This document shows, piece by piece, positions 1 through 7,179 of a stretch of DNA of 24,710 bases. This stretch comes from Mesoaciditoga sp964503355. GTDB lineage: Bacteria; Thermotogota; Thermotogae; Mesoaciditogales; Mesoaciditogaceae. Position numbers and translations under genes: made by a program. The stretch is taken from contig CAZCZS010000017.1 of the NCBI GenBank assembly GCA_964503355.1, forward strand, positions 1 through 24,710, read 5' to 3'. Below the pieces are notes generated by a model. The model did not search any database and was not told where the DNA came from. It saw only the letters and a list, made by a program, of their open reading frames with translations. The stretch's first letter is position 1. Every line of letters starts with the position of its first letter.

Positions 1-459
1 ACCGGTAAAGCAGGCATGATGTTTATGGGGTCTTTCTTGATAAAAGATTTTTTGAATTCCGGTTTGAATTTTTCGATAGCACCGTATCCTTATCTTGATG
101 AAGATAAAACGATACCACCCGTTCTGGATCCGAAGGGATTCGTCGTTTTCAAAAAGAGTTCCCAGATTACGGAATTTTTGGATTACGTTACATCTGCCGA
201 GAGGGAAAAAGAATTTTGCCTTTCAACTTATAAATTGCCGGCGAATTCGGAAGCGTCTGAGGCGCTTGGAAGTCAAAACGAATTTTTCAAAGTTATGAAC
301 ATCAGCGCTAAAAGGGCGATCGTGTTGCCTACGAGTAAAGTTTTCAAGGAAGGATACGTGAAAGCCGTTGAAACCGCTTTGAATCTGTATTTAAGCGGAA
401 AGATGAATTTGAAAACGGCTTTTGAAAAGGCCCAAGAGTACATAGAAGCTCATAAATGA
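1..459 (+). CDS. Sugar ABC transporter substrate-binding protein, C-terminal part (5' truncated by window edge)
   Basis: The reading frame is open from the first base, so the gene starts outside the window; the first Met codons (from position 16) are internal. The visible ~150 residues look like the C-terminal lobe of a family 1 (MalE-like) extracellular solute-binding protein. They include a GMMFMGSF stretch, then a segment resembling the alpha-helical end (FLDYVTSAEREKEFCLSTYKLP), and a closing helix with LKTAFEKAQEYIEAHK. Such proteins bind a sugar outside the membrane and deliver it to the permease. The stop overlaps the next gene's start as ATGA (456-459), which fits a binding protein co-translated with its permease. 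The substrate cannot be read from the sequence. The family call is fairly safe; the sugar specificity is unknown. Confidence 0.8.
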   Translation, partial: TGKAGMMFMGSFLIKDFLNSGLNFSIAPYPYLDEDKTIPPVLDPKGFVVFKKSSQITEFLDYVTSAEREKEFCLSTYKLPANSEASEALGSQNEFFKVMNISAKRAIVLPTSKVFKEGYVKAVETALNLYLSGKMNLKTAFEKAQEYIEAHK

Positions 460-2510
460 CGCTTTTTTTCACACTTATCGTTTTAAGTGCCACGTTGTTC
501 GCGTTGATAGTCGCTAGGGCAAAACCCGCTTACACGATTGCCCTAGCGTTGTTGGTGTTTCTGGTCAGCTTTTTTCCGATAATTTGGGGGGCTTTTCTTT
601 CGTTTTTTGACTTTTTCACATCTTCTTCCGTTCATTTCGTTGGATTTAAGAATCTCATTTCGGCTTTCACAGATAAGGGTTTTTATCTTTCGGTGAAGAT
701 CACATCGTTATGGGCATTGATGGTTTTGTTGCTAAAAGTTATCGTCTCTTACGTTTTGGCACTTTCACTTTCAAATCTGAAAAAATTTTCATCCTTTTTG
801 TACACTCTCACCCTTACACCATGGGCAATTCCAGTTTACATAAGCATAATTTCGTGGACAGTTCTTATAGAAGGCTACGGAGGAAATTCCATACTTTCAC
901 ACGTTTTCATGAACTGTTTGGATCTTAGCTCAAATATACCTCTTGCTTTCTTTTCAACCGCTTTTGTCAGCGCGTGGCTTGGGGTACCAATGATGACCCT
1001 CGTTTTGCTGGCGAGTATGCAAAGTATACCGAAAGGTCTCATTGATCTTTCAAGAATGGAAGGTTTGGATCCGTTGGAAAAAGTCTTGAATTTGTATCTT
1101 CCATACACTCTACCGGTTGCATTTCCTTACGTATTTCTTTCGTTTTTAAGCTCGTTCAAAGAATTCACAGTTTTCTTTCTTATGACGAACGGTGGTCCGG
1201 ACATAGTTACGGGATTTGGGCAGCAAACCATAGTTGGGGCCACCACTTCTTTGGGAATGCTGATGTATTCCAAATTTTATTCCACCAGAAATTACGGAGT
1301 GGTGGGAGCATATTCCGTGGCCATAGGTGTTGTCATAATGCTTCTGTTGATGATCGGTTGGAATTATCATTCGAAGTCCAAAAAAACCAAATTGATCTTT
1401 TCAACGGTCGCGATCCATGCGATCTTCGATCTCTGGAAGATGGGCAATGGACTTTTCAGTGTGGTGCCTTTGAGTTTATACTTGATTTCTTATTTTTTCG
1501 CTTTGAAAAGAAACAAAAAATTCAAGAAGATCTTCCTCATTGGCGCGGTAGTGGACGTGACTTACATGAGTATTTCCATGATGATACATGGTTTCGATGG
1601 GGTTAGCATATCCGCCATAATTTCCATGGTGGTCGCGTTCACGCTGTCGTTTGAAGGAAAAATTCACGTAACTCATTTCAAGATTTCAGATGTTTTTTGG
1701 AAGATCCTTAAAGTTATTTGGTTATCGTTATGGAGCTTGATCGTTATTCTGCCAGTTTGGGCCGTTATTTTCATGGCGATGTCCAAAAACGTGATACCGG
1801 TGGAAAATCTTTTTCCTCATCAATGGAGCTTCAGGAGTTTTTTTGTCCTTTTTCAAAATTACGATTTTTCACGCGCGCTTTGGAACAGTTTTGCCATAAG
1901 CTCTTCTGCTGTGGCCATTGTTTTGCTCACCGTTTTTCCGGCGGCTTGGGCAAGTGTGGATTCACAAGGCGCTTTGCGATTGGGAAAGACGATGGCCTTT
2001 GCCTCTTTCTTTACAGGCATGCATACGCTTATTCCTTTGGCGATAACTTTTAAGTTTCTTGGGTTGCTGAACAGTCTATTTGGAATATCGATAGCCATTT
2101 CCGCGCATAGCAGCGTCATAGCTTACTTTCTCATTCTTCCCTTTTTACAGTCCATCCCAAAGAATCTAAACGAGGCGGCCAAATTGGATGGGGCCGGTGA
2201 ACTTTCAAGGATGTTGAGGATATATTTACCGCTTTCAACTCCCGTCTTGGTAACGGTCGCCGTCTACGTTTTCATCGAGGCGTGGAATTCTTTCGTTTTC
2301 CCGCTCGTGCTTTTGGATTCTCAACGCTTGTATCCGGTGTCCATGGTGCTGTACAATTTCGTTGGGGAATACGGGGTATCTTATTCCAGATGGAACCTTT
2401 TTGGTGCCGGATCAGTCGTAAATATGGTGATGATAGGAACGCTTTTCATACTGTCTAAAAAGTACGTAATGAACGGCATATTGACAAAAGGAGGGATTCA
2501 AAATTACTAA
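456..2510 (+). CDS. Fused MalF-MalG-type ABC sugar transporter permease
   Basis: This single 684-residue protein carries two binding-protein-dependent permease domains that are normally separate subunits. Residues ~1-305 resemble MalF-type permeases and hold the first EAA-type loop (around 198-217, SRMEGLDPLEKVLNLYLP). Residues ~415-684 resemble MalG and hold a better EAA loop (around 573-592, EAAKLDGAGELSRMLRIYLP). These cytoplasmic loops dock the ATPase. Between them lies a ~110-residue hydrophobic stretch (about 306-415) with several likely extra transmembrane helices; it has no counterpart I recognise in MalF or MalG. The start overlaps the binding-protein stop (ATGA). No ATP-binding subunit lies in the window, so it must be upstream or shared. 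The ORF is uninterrupted, so the fusion is not an obvious assembly artefact. Confidence 0.85.
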   Translation: MTLFFTLIVLSATLFALIVARAKPAYTIALALLVFLVSFFPIIWGAFLSFFDFFTSSSVHFVGFKNLISAFTDKGFYLSVKITSLWALMVLLLKVIVSYVLALSLSNLKKFSSFLYTLTLTPWAIPVYISIISWTVLIEGYGGNSILSHVFMNCLDLSSNIPLAFFSTAFVSAWLGVPMMTLVLLASMQSIPKGLIDLSRMEGLDPLEKVLNLYLPYTLPVAFPYVFLSFLSSFKEFTVFFLMTNGGPDIVTGFGQQTIVGATTSLGMLMYSKFYSTRNYGVVGAYSVAIGVVIMLLLMIGWNYHSKSKKTKLIFSTVAIHAIFDLWKMGNGLFSVVPLSLYLISYFFALKRNKKFKKIFLIGAVVDVTYMSISMMIHGFDGVSISAIISMVVAFTLSFEGKIHVTHFKISDVFWKILKVIWLSLWSLIVILPVWAVIFMAMSKNVIPVENLFPHQWSFRSFFVLFQNYDFSRALWNSFAISSSAVAIVLLTVFPAAWASVDSQGALRLGKTMAFASFFTGMHTLIPLAITFKFLGLLNSLFGISIAISAHSSVIAYFLILPFLQSIPKNLNEAAKLDGAGELSRMLRIYLPLSTPVLVTVAVYVFIEAWNSFVFPLVLLDSQRLYPVSMVLYNFVGEYGVSYSRWNLFGAGSVVNMVMIGTLFILSKKYVMNGILTKGGIQNY
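2487..2495 (+). promoter_or_regulatory. Strong ribosome binding site that decides an ATT start
   Basis: AAAGGAGGG lies inside the last codons of the fused permease and is followed after 7 nt by ATT (2503-2505), in frame with the DUF364 gene. No usual start codon stands at a workable distance in that frame, so this site is the main evidence for the non-canonical start. Confidence 0.5.
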
Positions 2511-3234
2511 CAGATATGAAATTTTAAAAGCGAAGGCAAAGGAAAGAGCGAAAGGAGCAACAGTTAAGGATTACGCCATGGGAATAGGGTTATGCGCTGT
2601 TGTTCTAAACGATGGAAGGAGTGGGGTCGCTTACACCGCGCGCGATATGATACCATGGGGATGTTCTTTGTACGATGAACTACCGAAAACAGCTTCTTCA
2701 GCAGATGAATTCATAGAGATGTTCGATTCAAAAGATGTTCTGTTGCGTGCGCTTGGGATGGCAACGATAAACGCTTGCATAAATCAAGGTGAATTCGAAG
2801 ATGCAGATATAATGGAAGAAGTGCGAATAGACAAATCAGATGTGGTGGGAATGATAGGCGATTTCACCCCTATGGTAGAAAGCATAAAATCCCAAGCTGA
2901 AAAGCTATACATATTTGAAAAAGAGCGAATTCCCGGAACCATTCCAACCGAAAAAATCCCCGATTTTCTGCCGGAATGTAGTGTTGTTCTGATCTCGGCA
3001 ACGACTCTGCTTAACAGAACTTTCGACTCAATTCTTGAACATGTGAGAACGGACAGGATATACATGTTGGGTCCTTCCACTCCTATTTGTCCAGAAGCGT
3101 TACCGGAAGTTAAAGTATTCGGAGGGACTTTGGTCAATGAAGGGGCACTTCAAACGGTTTACCACGGTGGTGGAACTCGGAATCTCTACAGAGAAAAAAC
3201 TGGAAAAAAGATAACATTCGTGAATAAAAGATGA
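2503..3234 (+). CDS. DUF364/DUF4213-family protein, probable ATT start
   Basis: The protein resembles the family with an N-terminal DUF4213 part and a C-terminal Rossmann-like DUF364 domain, described in databases as a putative heavy-metal chelation domain. Visible marks are VGMIGDFTP (around residue 115), an acidic strand end (YIFEKE), an SATTLLNRTFDSIL segment and GPSTPICPEALPEV (around 189). The first ATG is at 2578, but the frame is open from 2485. The upstream codons encode a charged helix (NRYEILKAKAKERAKG, then VKDYAMGIGLCAVVL) that looks like the normal DUF4213 N-terminus. A strong AAAGGAGGG (2487-2495) sits 7 nt before ATT 2503, so initiation at ATT is likely. No ATG, GTG or TTG occurs in frame before 2578. 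The alternative is ATG 2578 with AAGGA at 2566-2570. The function is unknown. Confidence 0.75.
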   Translation: MTNRYEILKAKAKERAKGATVKDYAMGIGLCAVVLNDGRSGVAYTARDMIPWGCSLYDELPKTASSADEFIEMFDSKDVLLRALGMATINACINQGEFEDADIMEEVRIDKSDVVGMIGDFTPMVESIKSQAEKLYIFEKERIPGTIPTEKIPDFLPECSVVLISATTLLNRTFDSILEHVRTDRIYMLGPSTPICPEALPEVKVFGGTLVNEGALQTVYHGGGTRNLYREKTGKKITFVNKR

Positions 3235-3902
3235 GAGGAAACAAGAATATCCTTAGAACGGCTCTCTTCAAGAATGGAATAAAATTGAAAGAAGAGTCGT
3301 TGGAAAAGTTACAAAAGTATCTCTCACTTTTGGAAAAGTGGAATGAGGTTCATTCGCTGACTTCCGTTTTCAAAAGGGATATCCCGTACGTTTTCGCGGT
3401 TGAGCCTTTGCTCTTTGCAAAGGAAGTTTCGAATTTCATTCAGCCAAAAAGATGCATGGATATCGGAACAGGTTTCGGCAATCCGGGAGTGGCCGTTTCT
3501 TTGTACTTCGAAGATTGCGATTTTTTTCTTGTAGATGCTTCCAAAAAGAAGACGGCACTACTTAGGAGTGCTCTCGATATGGGCGAATTCGAAAGACTCA
3601 ACGTTCTCACCAGTAGAGTTGAAGAACTTCAAGAATTTCACGACGATTTCGACCTTGTGATTTCAAGGGGAGTGGGAAGCGTGCAAAAGGTGACCTCCTA
3701 CGCTTTAAATGTCGTGAAAGAAGGTGGCCTTATCGCCATTTTAAAAGCGAAGTTCGACATGGAAGAGATATCCCAAATATCTGGCGAATTGAAGTTGGAA
3801 AGCGTAAGGACGCTAAACGTTTTATACCCCATGAAAAACGTGAGAAGATACGCCGTGATTTACAGGGTTATTTCAAAGAAAGGAAAAGATGAACAAGCAT
3901 GA
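3231..3902 (+). CDS. rsmG: 16S rRNA (guanine-527 N7)-methyltransferase RsmG
   Basis: RsmG uses S-adenosylmethionine to methylate G527 of 16S rRNA. The 223 residues match the usual length. The SAM-binding motif I is DIGTGFGNPGVAVSLYF (around residue 77), the hallmark GxGxPG form of this family. It is followed by FFLVDASKKKTALLRS (motif II region) and the LVISRGVGSV segment, equivalent to the family's conserved ARAV region. An N-terminal helix (SLLEKWNEVHSLTSV) is also typical. It overlaps the DUF364 stop by ATGA and the next gene by 4 nt, so it is translationally coupled. Nothing suggests loss of function. RsmG loss gives low-level streptomycin resistance in other bacteria; that is family knowledge only. 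Confidence 0.95.
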   Translation: MRGNKNILRTALFKNGIKLKEESLEKLQKYLSLLEKWNEVHSLTSVFKRDIPYVFAVEPLLFAKEVSNFIQPKRCMDIGTGFGNPGVAVSLYFEDCDFFLVDASKKKTALLRSALDMGEFERLNVLTSRVEELQEFHDDFDLVISRGVGSVQKVTSYALNVVKEGGLIAILKAKFDMEEISQISGELKLESVRTLNVLYPMKNVRRYAVIYRVISKKGKDEQA

Positions 3903-4654
3903 AATGGTACTTAATTGATTCCGGTTTTTTCAACGGTGAAAAAAACATGGCTTACGATCTCGCGATGATGGATTTTGCCAAAAGGGGAAATGCGATTTTA
4001 AGACTTTACGGATGGCATCCTCCGGCGTTATCGCTGGGTAAATTCCAAAAGTTGGAGAGTGTAGACGTTGAAAACGTCAGGAAACAAGGATTTGATCTCG
4101 TAAGAAGGCCAAGTGGCGGAAGAGCGGTTCTTCACATGGATGAAGTCACGTATGCGTTCGCCGTGCCTGAATCTTTTCTTCCGAAAAGCGTGTTGAAGAG
4201 TTATATGGAGATCTCTCAAGCGCTCATAAGTGGATTGAAAAAATTGGGATTGGAAGTTTACATGGCTCAAAGAACCAACGACAGGTACACGGATTTCGCC
4301 GCGTGTTTTGCCACCACCTCCTTACACGAGATCATGGTGGATGGAAAAAAATTGATAGGCAGCGCGCAAACGAGAAAAAACGGTGTCGTTTTGCAACACG
4401 GCTCCATACCGATGCTTTCTCATATAGATGAGTACGTTAAATGTTTCAATTTGAACGAAAAAGATAGAGAAATCCTGAAAAAAAGACTCTACAGAAAAAC
4501 AACTTGCGTATTGGAGCATGTTCAGGTGAAAGAAGATGACGTTAAAAAAGCGATTTTACAAGGCTTTTCGGAAAAGTTCGGAGTGGAATTTTCTCCGTTG
4601 AACGAAGATTTAGAGTGGGAAAAGCACGTTATGGAAGTGAAATTATGGGATTGA
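3899..4654 (+). CDS. Lipoate/octanoate transferase, LipM/LplA family
   Basis: A 251-residue member of the biotin/lipoate protein ligase (BPL_LplA_LipB) fold. The signature RRPSGGRAVLH begins near residue 70, followed by EVTYAFAVPE. The segment with Cys136 (AACFATTSLHEI), then DGKKLIGSAQTRKNGVVLQHGS (from ~147; shown only in part as motif text), resembles octanoyltransferase LipM. LipM uses a cysteine in this region as the acyl carrier, while LplA enzymes activate free lipoate with ATP. I therefore favour an octanoyl or lipoyl transferase that modifies GcvH or E2 lipoyl domains, but the two roles cannot be separated by eye. It overlaps rsmG by 4 nt and rsmI by 10 nt. No lipoate-dependent enzyme is in the window. 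Confidence 0.8.
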   Translation: MKWYLIDSGFFNGEKNMAYDLAMMDFAKRGNAILRLYGWHPPALSLGKFQKLESVDVENVRKQGFDLVRRPSGGRAVLHMDEVTYAFAVPESFLPKSVLKSYMEISQALISGLKKLGLEVYMAQRTNDRYTDFAACFATTSLHEIMVDGKKLIGSAQTRKNGVVLQHGSIPMLSHIDEYVKCFNLNEKDREILKKRLYRKTTCVLEHVQVKEDDVKKAILQGFSEKFGVEFSPLNEDLEWEKHVMEVKLWD

Positions 4655-5325
4655 AAATAGTTGGAACTCCTATAGGAAACTTACAAGACATAAGTCAAAG
4701 AGCCTTGGAAACCTTGAACAACTCGGCGGCGATACTCTGCGAAGATACGAGACAAACTCTCAAACTTTTAAGACGATATTCCATAACGAAAAAGCTGATA
4801 TCGTTCAACGACAAAAATTCGAAGGACAAGATTCCAAAGATTTTGGAGGCTCTCAAAAGGGGAGAAGATTACGCGCTCGTGAGCGACGCTGGAATGCCGG
4901 TTATCTCGGATCCGGGATTCAATTTGATCGACACTTGTCATGAAAACGGAATAGAAGTGGATGTCATTCCGGGACCTAGCGCCCTCACAAGTGTGGTGGC
5001 TGCAAGTGGTTTGAACGCTTCACATTTCGTGTTTTTGGGCTTTCTTCCGCGTGGTTCAAAATTGAGAAAGATTTTAAAAATGGTTTCCGAATTGAAGATG
5101 GCGACCGTTTTTTATGAATCGCCTTATCGTTTGAAGAGTACACTTGAGGAAATTTGTAAAATATCTCCAAACGCTCGCGTATTTGTGGCCAGAGAAATGA
5201 CGAAAGTACATCAAACCTTTTACAGAGGTGCACCGTGTGAATTGGTGGAAAAAGTTGTCGAAAAAGGTGAAATAAGTGTTGTGGTTGAATGGCCAAAAAT
5301 AAAACGGAATGTTAATTTCGATTGA
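4645..5325 (+). CDS. rsmI: 16S rRNA (cytidine-1402 2'-O)-methyltransferase RsmI, short form
   Basis: RsmI methylates the ribose of C1402 in 16S rRNA. Visible family marks are GTPIGNLQDIS right after the start, CEDTRQT, SDAGMPVISDPG (near residue 81), GPSALTS and the GFLPRG motif, then a FYESPYR and VAREMTK region. I start it at ATG 4645, preceded by GGAAGTGA, rather than at an in-frame ATG at 4615: homology begins at GLKIVGTPIGNL. At 226 residues it is shorter than the ~280 usual in E. coli or Bacillus and seems to lack the C-terminal helical extension, ending soon after the methyltransferase core. It overlaps the preceding gene by 10 nt. Its stop lies inside the -35 element of the spoVS promoter. 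Confidence 0.93.
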   Translation: MGLKIVGTPIGNLQDISQRALETLNNSAAILCEDTRQTLKLLRRYSITKKLISFNDKNSKDKIPKILEALKRGEDYALVSDAGMPVISDPGFNLIDTCHENGIEVDVIPGPSALTSVVAASGLNASHFVFLGFLPRGSKLRKILKMVSELKMATVFYESPYRLKSTLEEICKISPNARVFVAREMTKVHQTFYRGAPCELVEKVVEKGEISVVVEWPKIKRNVNFD

Positions 5326-5350
5326 CTTTCGCGATTGACTTTGATATAAT
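5322..5350 (+). promoter_or_regulatory. Sigma-A type promoter of spoVS
   Basis: TTGACT at 5322-5327, a 17-nt spacer and TATAAT at 5345-5350 form a near-consensus promoter. A TG at 5343 makes it an extended -10 (TGATATAAT). The decamer GATTGACTTT occurs twice in tandem (5320-5329 and 5333-5342), so a second TTGACT lies within the spacer. The -35 overlaps the rsmI stop codon. Confidence 0.8.
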
Positions 5351-5402
5351 GTTTCATGGTGATTCATATTTAATTAAGCGTCTACCAAAGGAGGCAAAAA
5401 AG

Positions 5403-5666
5403 ATGGAAGCATTGAAGGTATCATCTAAGTCGAGACCCAACGCAGTTGCAGGCGCATTAGCCGGAGTTTTAAGGGAAAACGGTAGAGCAGAAATTCAAGC
5501 TATAGGAGCCGGTGCGGTTAATCAGGCGGTGAAGGCGATAGCCATCGCAAGAGGTTACGTCGCACCGAGCGGAATGGATTTGGTGTGTGTCCCAGCGTTT
5601 GTGGACGTGGAAATCGATGGGGATACACGTACGGCGCTTAAATTCGTGATAGAACCAAGAAAGTAA
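5403..5666 (+). CDS. spoVS: Stage V sporulation protein S (SpoVS) family protein
   Basis: An 87-residue protein with the highly conserved SpoVS sequence: MEALKVSSKSRPNAVAGALA at the start, then RAEIQAIGAGAVNQAVKAIA, ARGYVAPSGMDLVCVPAF and a closing FVIEPRK. The start is ATG 5403, behind a perfect AAAGGAGG (5387-5394); an in-frame ATG upstream at 5349 lies within the promoter and is not used. The family forms an Alba-like small nucleic-acid-binding fold. In Bacillus it affects sporulation, but it is also common in non-sporulating thermophiles, where its role is unknown. Nothing in the window suggests spore formation. It has its own promoter and terminator, so it appears to be monocistronic and well expressed. 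Confidence 0.95.
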   Translation: MEALKVSSKSRPNAVAGALAGVLRENGRAEIQAIGAGAVNQAVKAIAIARGYVAPSGMDLVCVPAFVDVEIDGDTRTALKFVIEPRK

Positions 5667-5678
5667 AAAAACATTCGT

Positions 5679-6749
5679 TCATCGTGGCGTCCCGAGGGGG
5701 GCGCTTTTTTCTTCCTTTACGGCGAACAAAGCCTTTTTTCCAATGAAGAAAAGCATACCTTCATCTTTTGAGAAGAGGATTTTCACGTATTTTTCCTTCA
5801 ATCGAGAAAGGAATTGATTTAATTTTTGAGGAATTATGGCCATCCGAACGTTCAAATCGCTTCCGATAGATTTGGAATATTCGTAAGCCGAATGTTGGGA
5901 AAGCACGCCTATTCTGAATTTATCTGAAAATTCTATGTATCCTCTTCCCCCGTTCTTCCTTTGAAACTTCGATGCGAGTAAAGCGCCATCTTTGAGTTCT
6001 TTCACGTTGGCCCTGAATCCTTCGACTTCTTTCGTCTTCAAAAGTCTCTTTATCCTATCAAGTTGAACGTCTTCAAGGGCGGATTTGCAAACGATCATAA
6101 CACCGTTTGAGAATTTCAAACCTATGAAATCCTCGGAATAGCCCATTTTCAAATTCTCATTTTTTATCACACTCAATCCCTTGACAAGATGACGGGCACT
6201 TTCGTATGGCATACTTGAAATGAAAGGTTCTCCATCCAAATTCATAAAGGATAAGACGATGTGTGAGTACTCTTCAGACAAGGCGAAAAAGTATCCTTCA
6301 AGCATTCCAACGATCACGTTTTGCCCTTCTCTTAAGATGATACTTGCAAGATCCAAAGTTTGGGCGAAATCTTTGGAACTTATTTCGAATTTGGCCGAAA
6401 AAGAACCGCGCTTTCTCGGATCTCTGGAAAACGGATGAAGTACCGAAATGTACTCGGGTCCCTTTAACAATTCAAGTTTACTCGAAAAACGTATCTCCAC
6501 GTCTTCCTTTCCGCTTTTGGAAAGCAATTTCAAATTGTCAAGGGGAGCGACGTAAAAATCGTCGAAATGTTCCACTTTTCCAAGAGTGAGGTTAACGCTC
6601 ACGCACCCATCGCTTGCGTACGCTTTGAGAACGTTGGAATGAGCGTAAAAGTAAACCCGCCTGTTTATCGGCTCCACGCTTCCAACTATTTTATCGAATA
6701 GAGTGACGCTTTTTATGAAATGTTCATGCTCTATTTTCGCTGTTTTCAC
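5679..6749 (-). CDS. Divergent DnaN (beta sliding clamp)-like protein, function unknown
   Basis: A 356-residue protein, close to the ~366 of DnaN, that appears to follow the three-domain clamp layout. In domain 1, LKAYASDGCVSVNLTLG followed by FYVAPLDNLKLLSKSG and VEIRFSSKLELLKG parallels the DnaN pattern of a strand with xATDxExxI, a (V)PAKxLxEIxK helix and a short strand-hairpin. Domain 2 (from about 120) has FEISSKDFAQTLDLAS and NVIVGMLEGYFFALSEEYSH, at the place of LkxaixxtxFAxSxDxxRPxLxGVxx and ATDGHR. In domain 3 (about 241-350), MAIIPQKLNQFLSRLKEK sits like the NxKYLxdxL helix. The usual TDGHR and C-terminal MPxR are absent. The start is GTG (6747-6749) behind AAGGA. It is the last gene of the rbsK operon and overlaps the membrane-protein gene by 26 nt. 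The call rests on pattern reading only. Confidence 0.55.
   Translation of the reverse strand: MKTAKIEHEHFIKSVTLFDKIVGSVEPINRRVYFYAHSNVLKAYASDGCVSVNLTLGKVEHFDDFYVAPLDNLKLLSKSGKEDVEIRFSSKLELLKGPEYISVLHPFSRDPRKRGSFSAKFEISSKDFAQTLDLASIILREGQNVIVGMLEGYFFALSEEYSHIVLSFMNLDGEPFISSMPYESARHLVKGLSVIKNENLKMGYSEDFIGLKFSNGVMIVCKSALEDVQLDRIKRLLKTKEVEGFRANVKELKDGALLASKFQRKNGGRGYIEFSDKFRIGVLSQHSAYEYSKSIGSDLNVRMAIIPQKLNQFLSRLKEKYVKILFSKDEGMLFFIGKKALFAVKEEKSAPLGTPR
5687..5710 (+). terminator. Intrinsic terminator after spoVS
   Basis: A GC-rich stem (7 bp with one G-T pair, 5687-5693 with 5698-5704, loop GAGG) is followed directly by six T (5705-5710). It lies wholly inside the last codons of the convergent minus-strand gene, so it serves as a terminator on one strand and as coding sequence on the other. 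Confidence 0.85.
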
Positions 6750-7179
6750 GTTTTTCCTTATCCCTTAAAGCTATGGGTACAACGATGGCTCCCACCAATA
6801 TGGAAAGGGGCAAAGAGTTGAATCTCGTCTGCATGATCAGACCTATTGAAACGCCAACAGATACCCACGCGCTCCATTTCATAAAAGATTTTAAAAATAT
6901 GTCCGATAGGCTGAAGAGCACCGCCGCACCCGCAAGGATGTAAGTGAGTTCTTCAATCAAAATGTTTGGATATCCCTTAAGCCAAAGCAAAAGTGAAATG
7001 GCGTACAGAAAGAAAAGATTCAATTCGGCCGTTTTGAAATGGTTACCCTTATGCAATATGTGAACCACGATCGTTGCCACACCAAAATACGTTAACAACG
7101 GCCACGAGAACTTCATAACGGAGAATAAGAAGTAAAAGAACGCTATTCCCAATGCACCAGACAGTATCATAAGCATCAC
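6724..7179 (-). CDS. Integral membrane protein of unknown function
   Basis: A 151-residue hydrophobic protein with about four to six predicted membrane helices, for example ILSGALGIAFFYFLFSVM near the start, LLTYFGVATIVVHIL, LNLFFLYAISLLLWL, ILAGAAVLFSLSDIFL and LSILVGAIVVPIAL. It ends in a charged, probably cytoplasmic tail (RDKEKRENSENRA). I do not recognise the family. The start is GTG 7177-7179 or ATG 7174-7176, overlapping the stop of the upstream GTPase gene. Its 3' end overlaps the clamp-like gene by 26 nt, so both are likely co-translated. No motif suggests transport or catalysis. Confidence 0.7.
   Translation of the reverse strand: MMLMILSGALGIAFFYFLFSVMKFSWPLLTYFGVATIVVHILHKGNHFKTAELNLFFLYAISLLLWLKGYPNILIEELTYILAGAAVLFSLSDIFLKSFMKWSAWVSVGVSIGLIMQTRFNSLPLSILVGAIVVPIALRDKEKRENSENRA

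Noticed and set aside
5335..5340. Second TTGACT as the spoVS -35 element
   Set aside because: It is only 4 nt from the -10; the first copy has the ideal 17-nt spacing.
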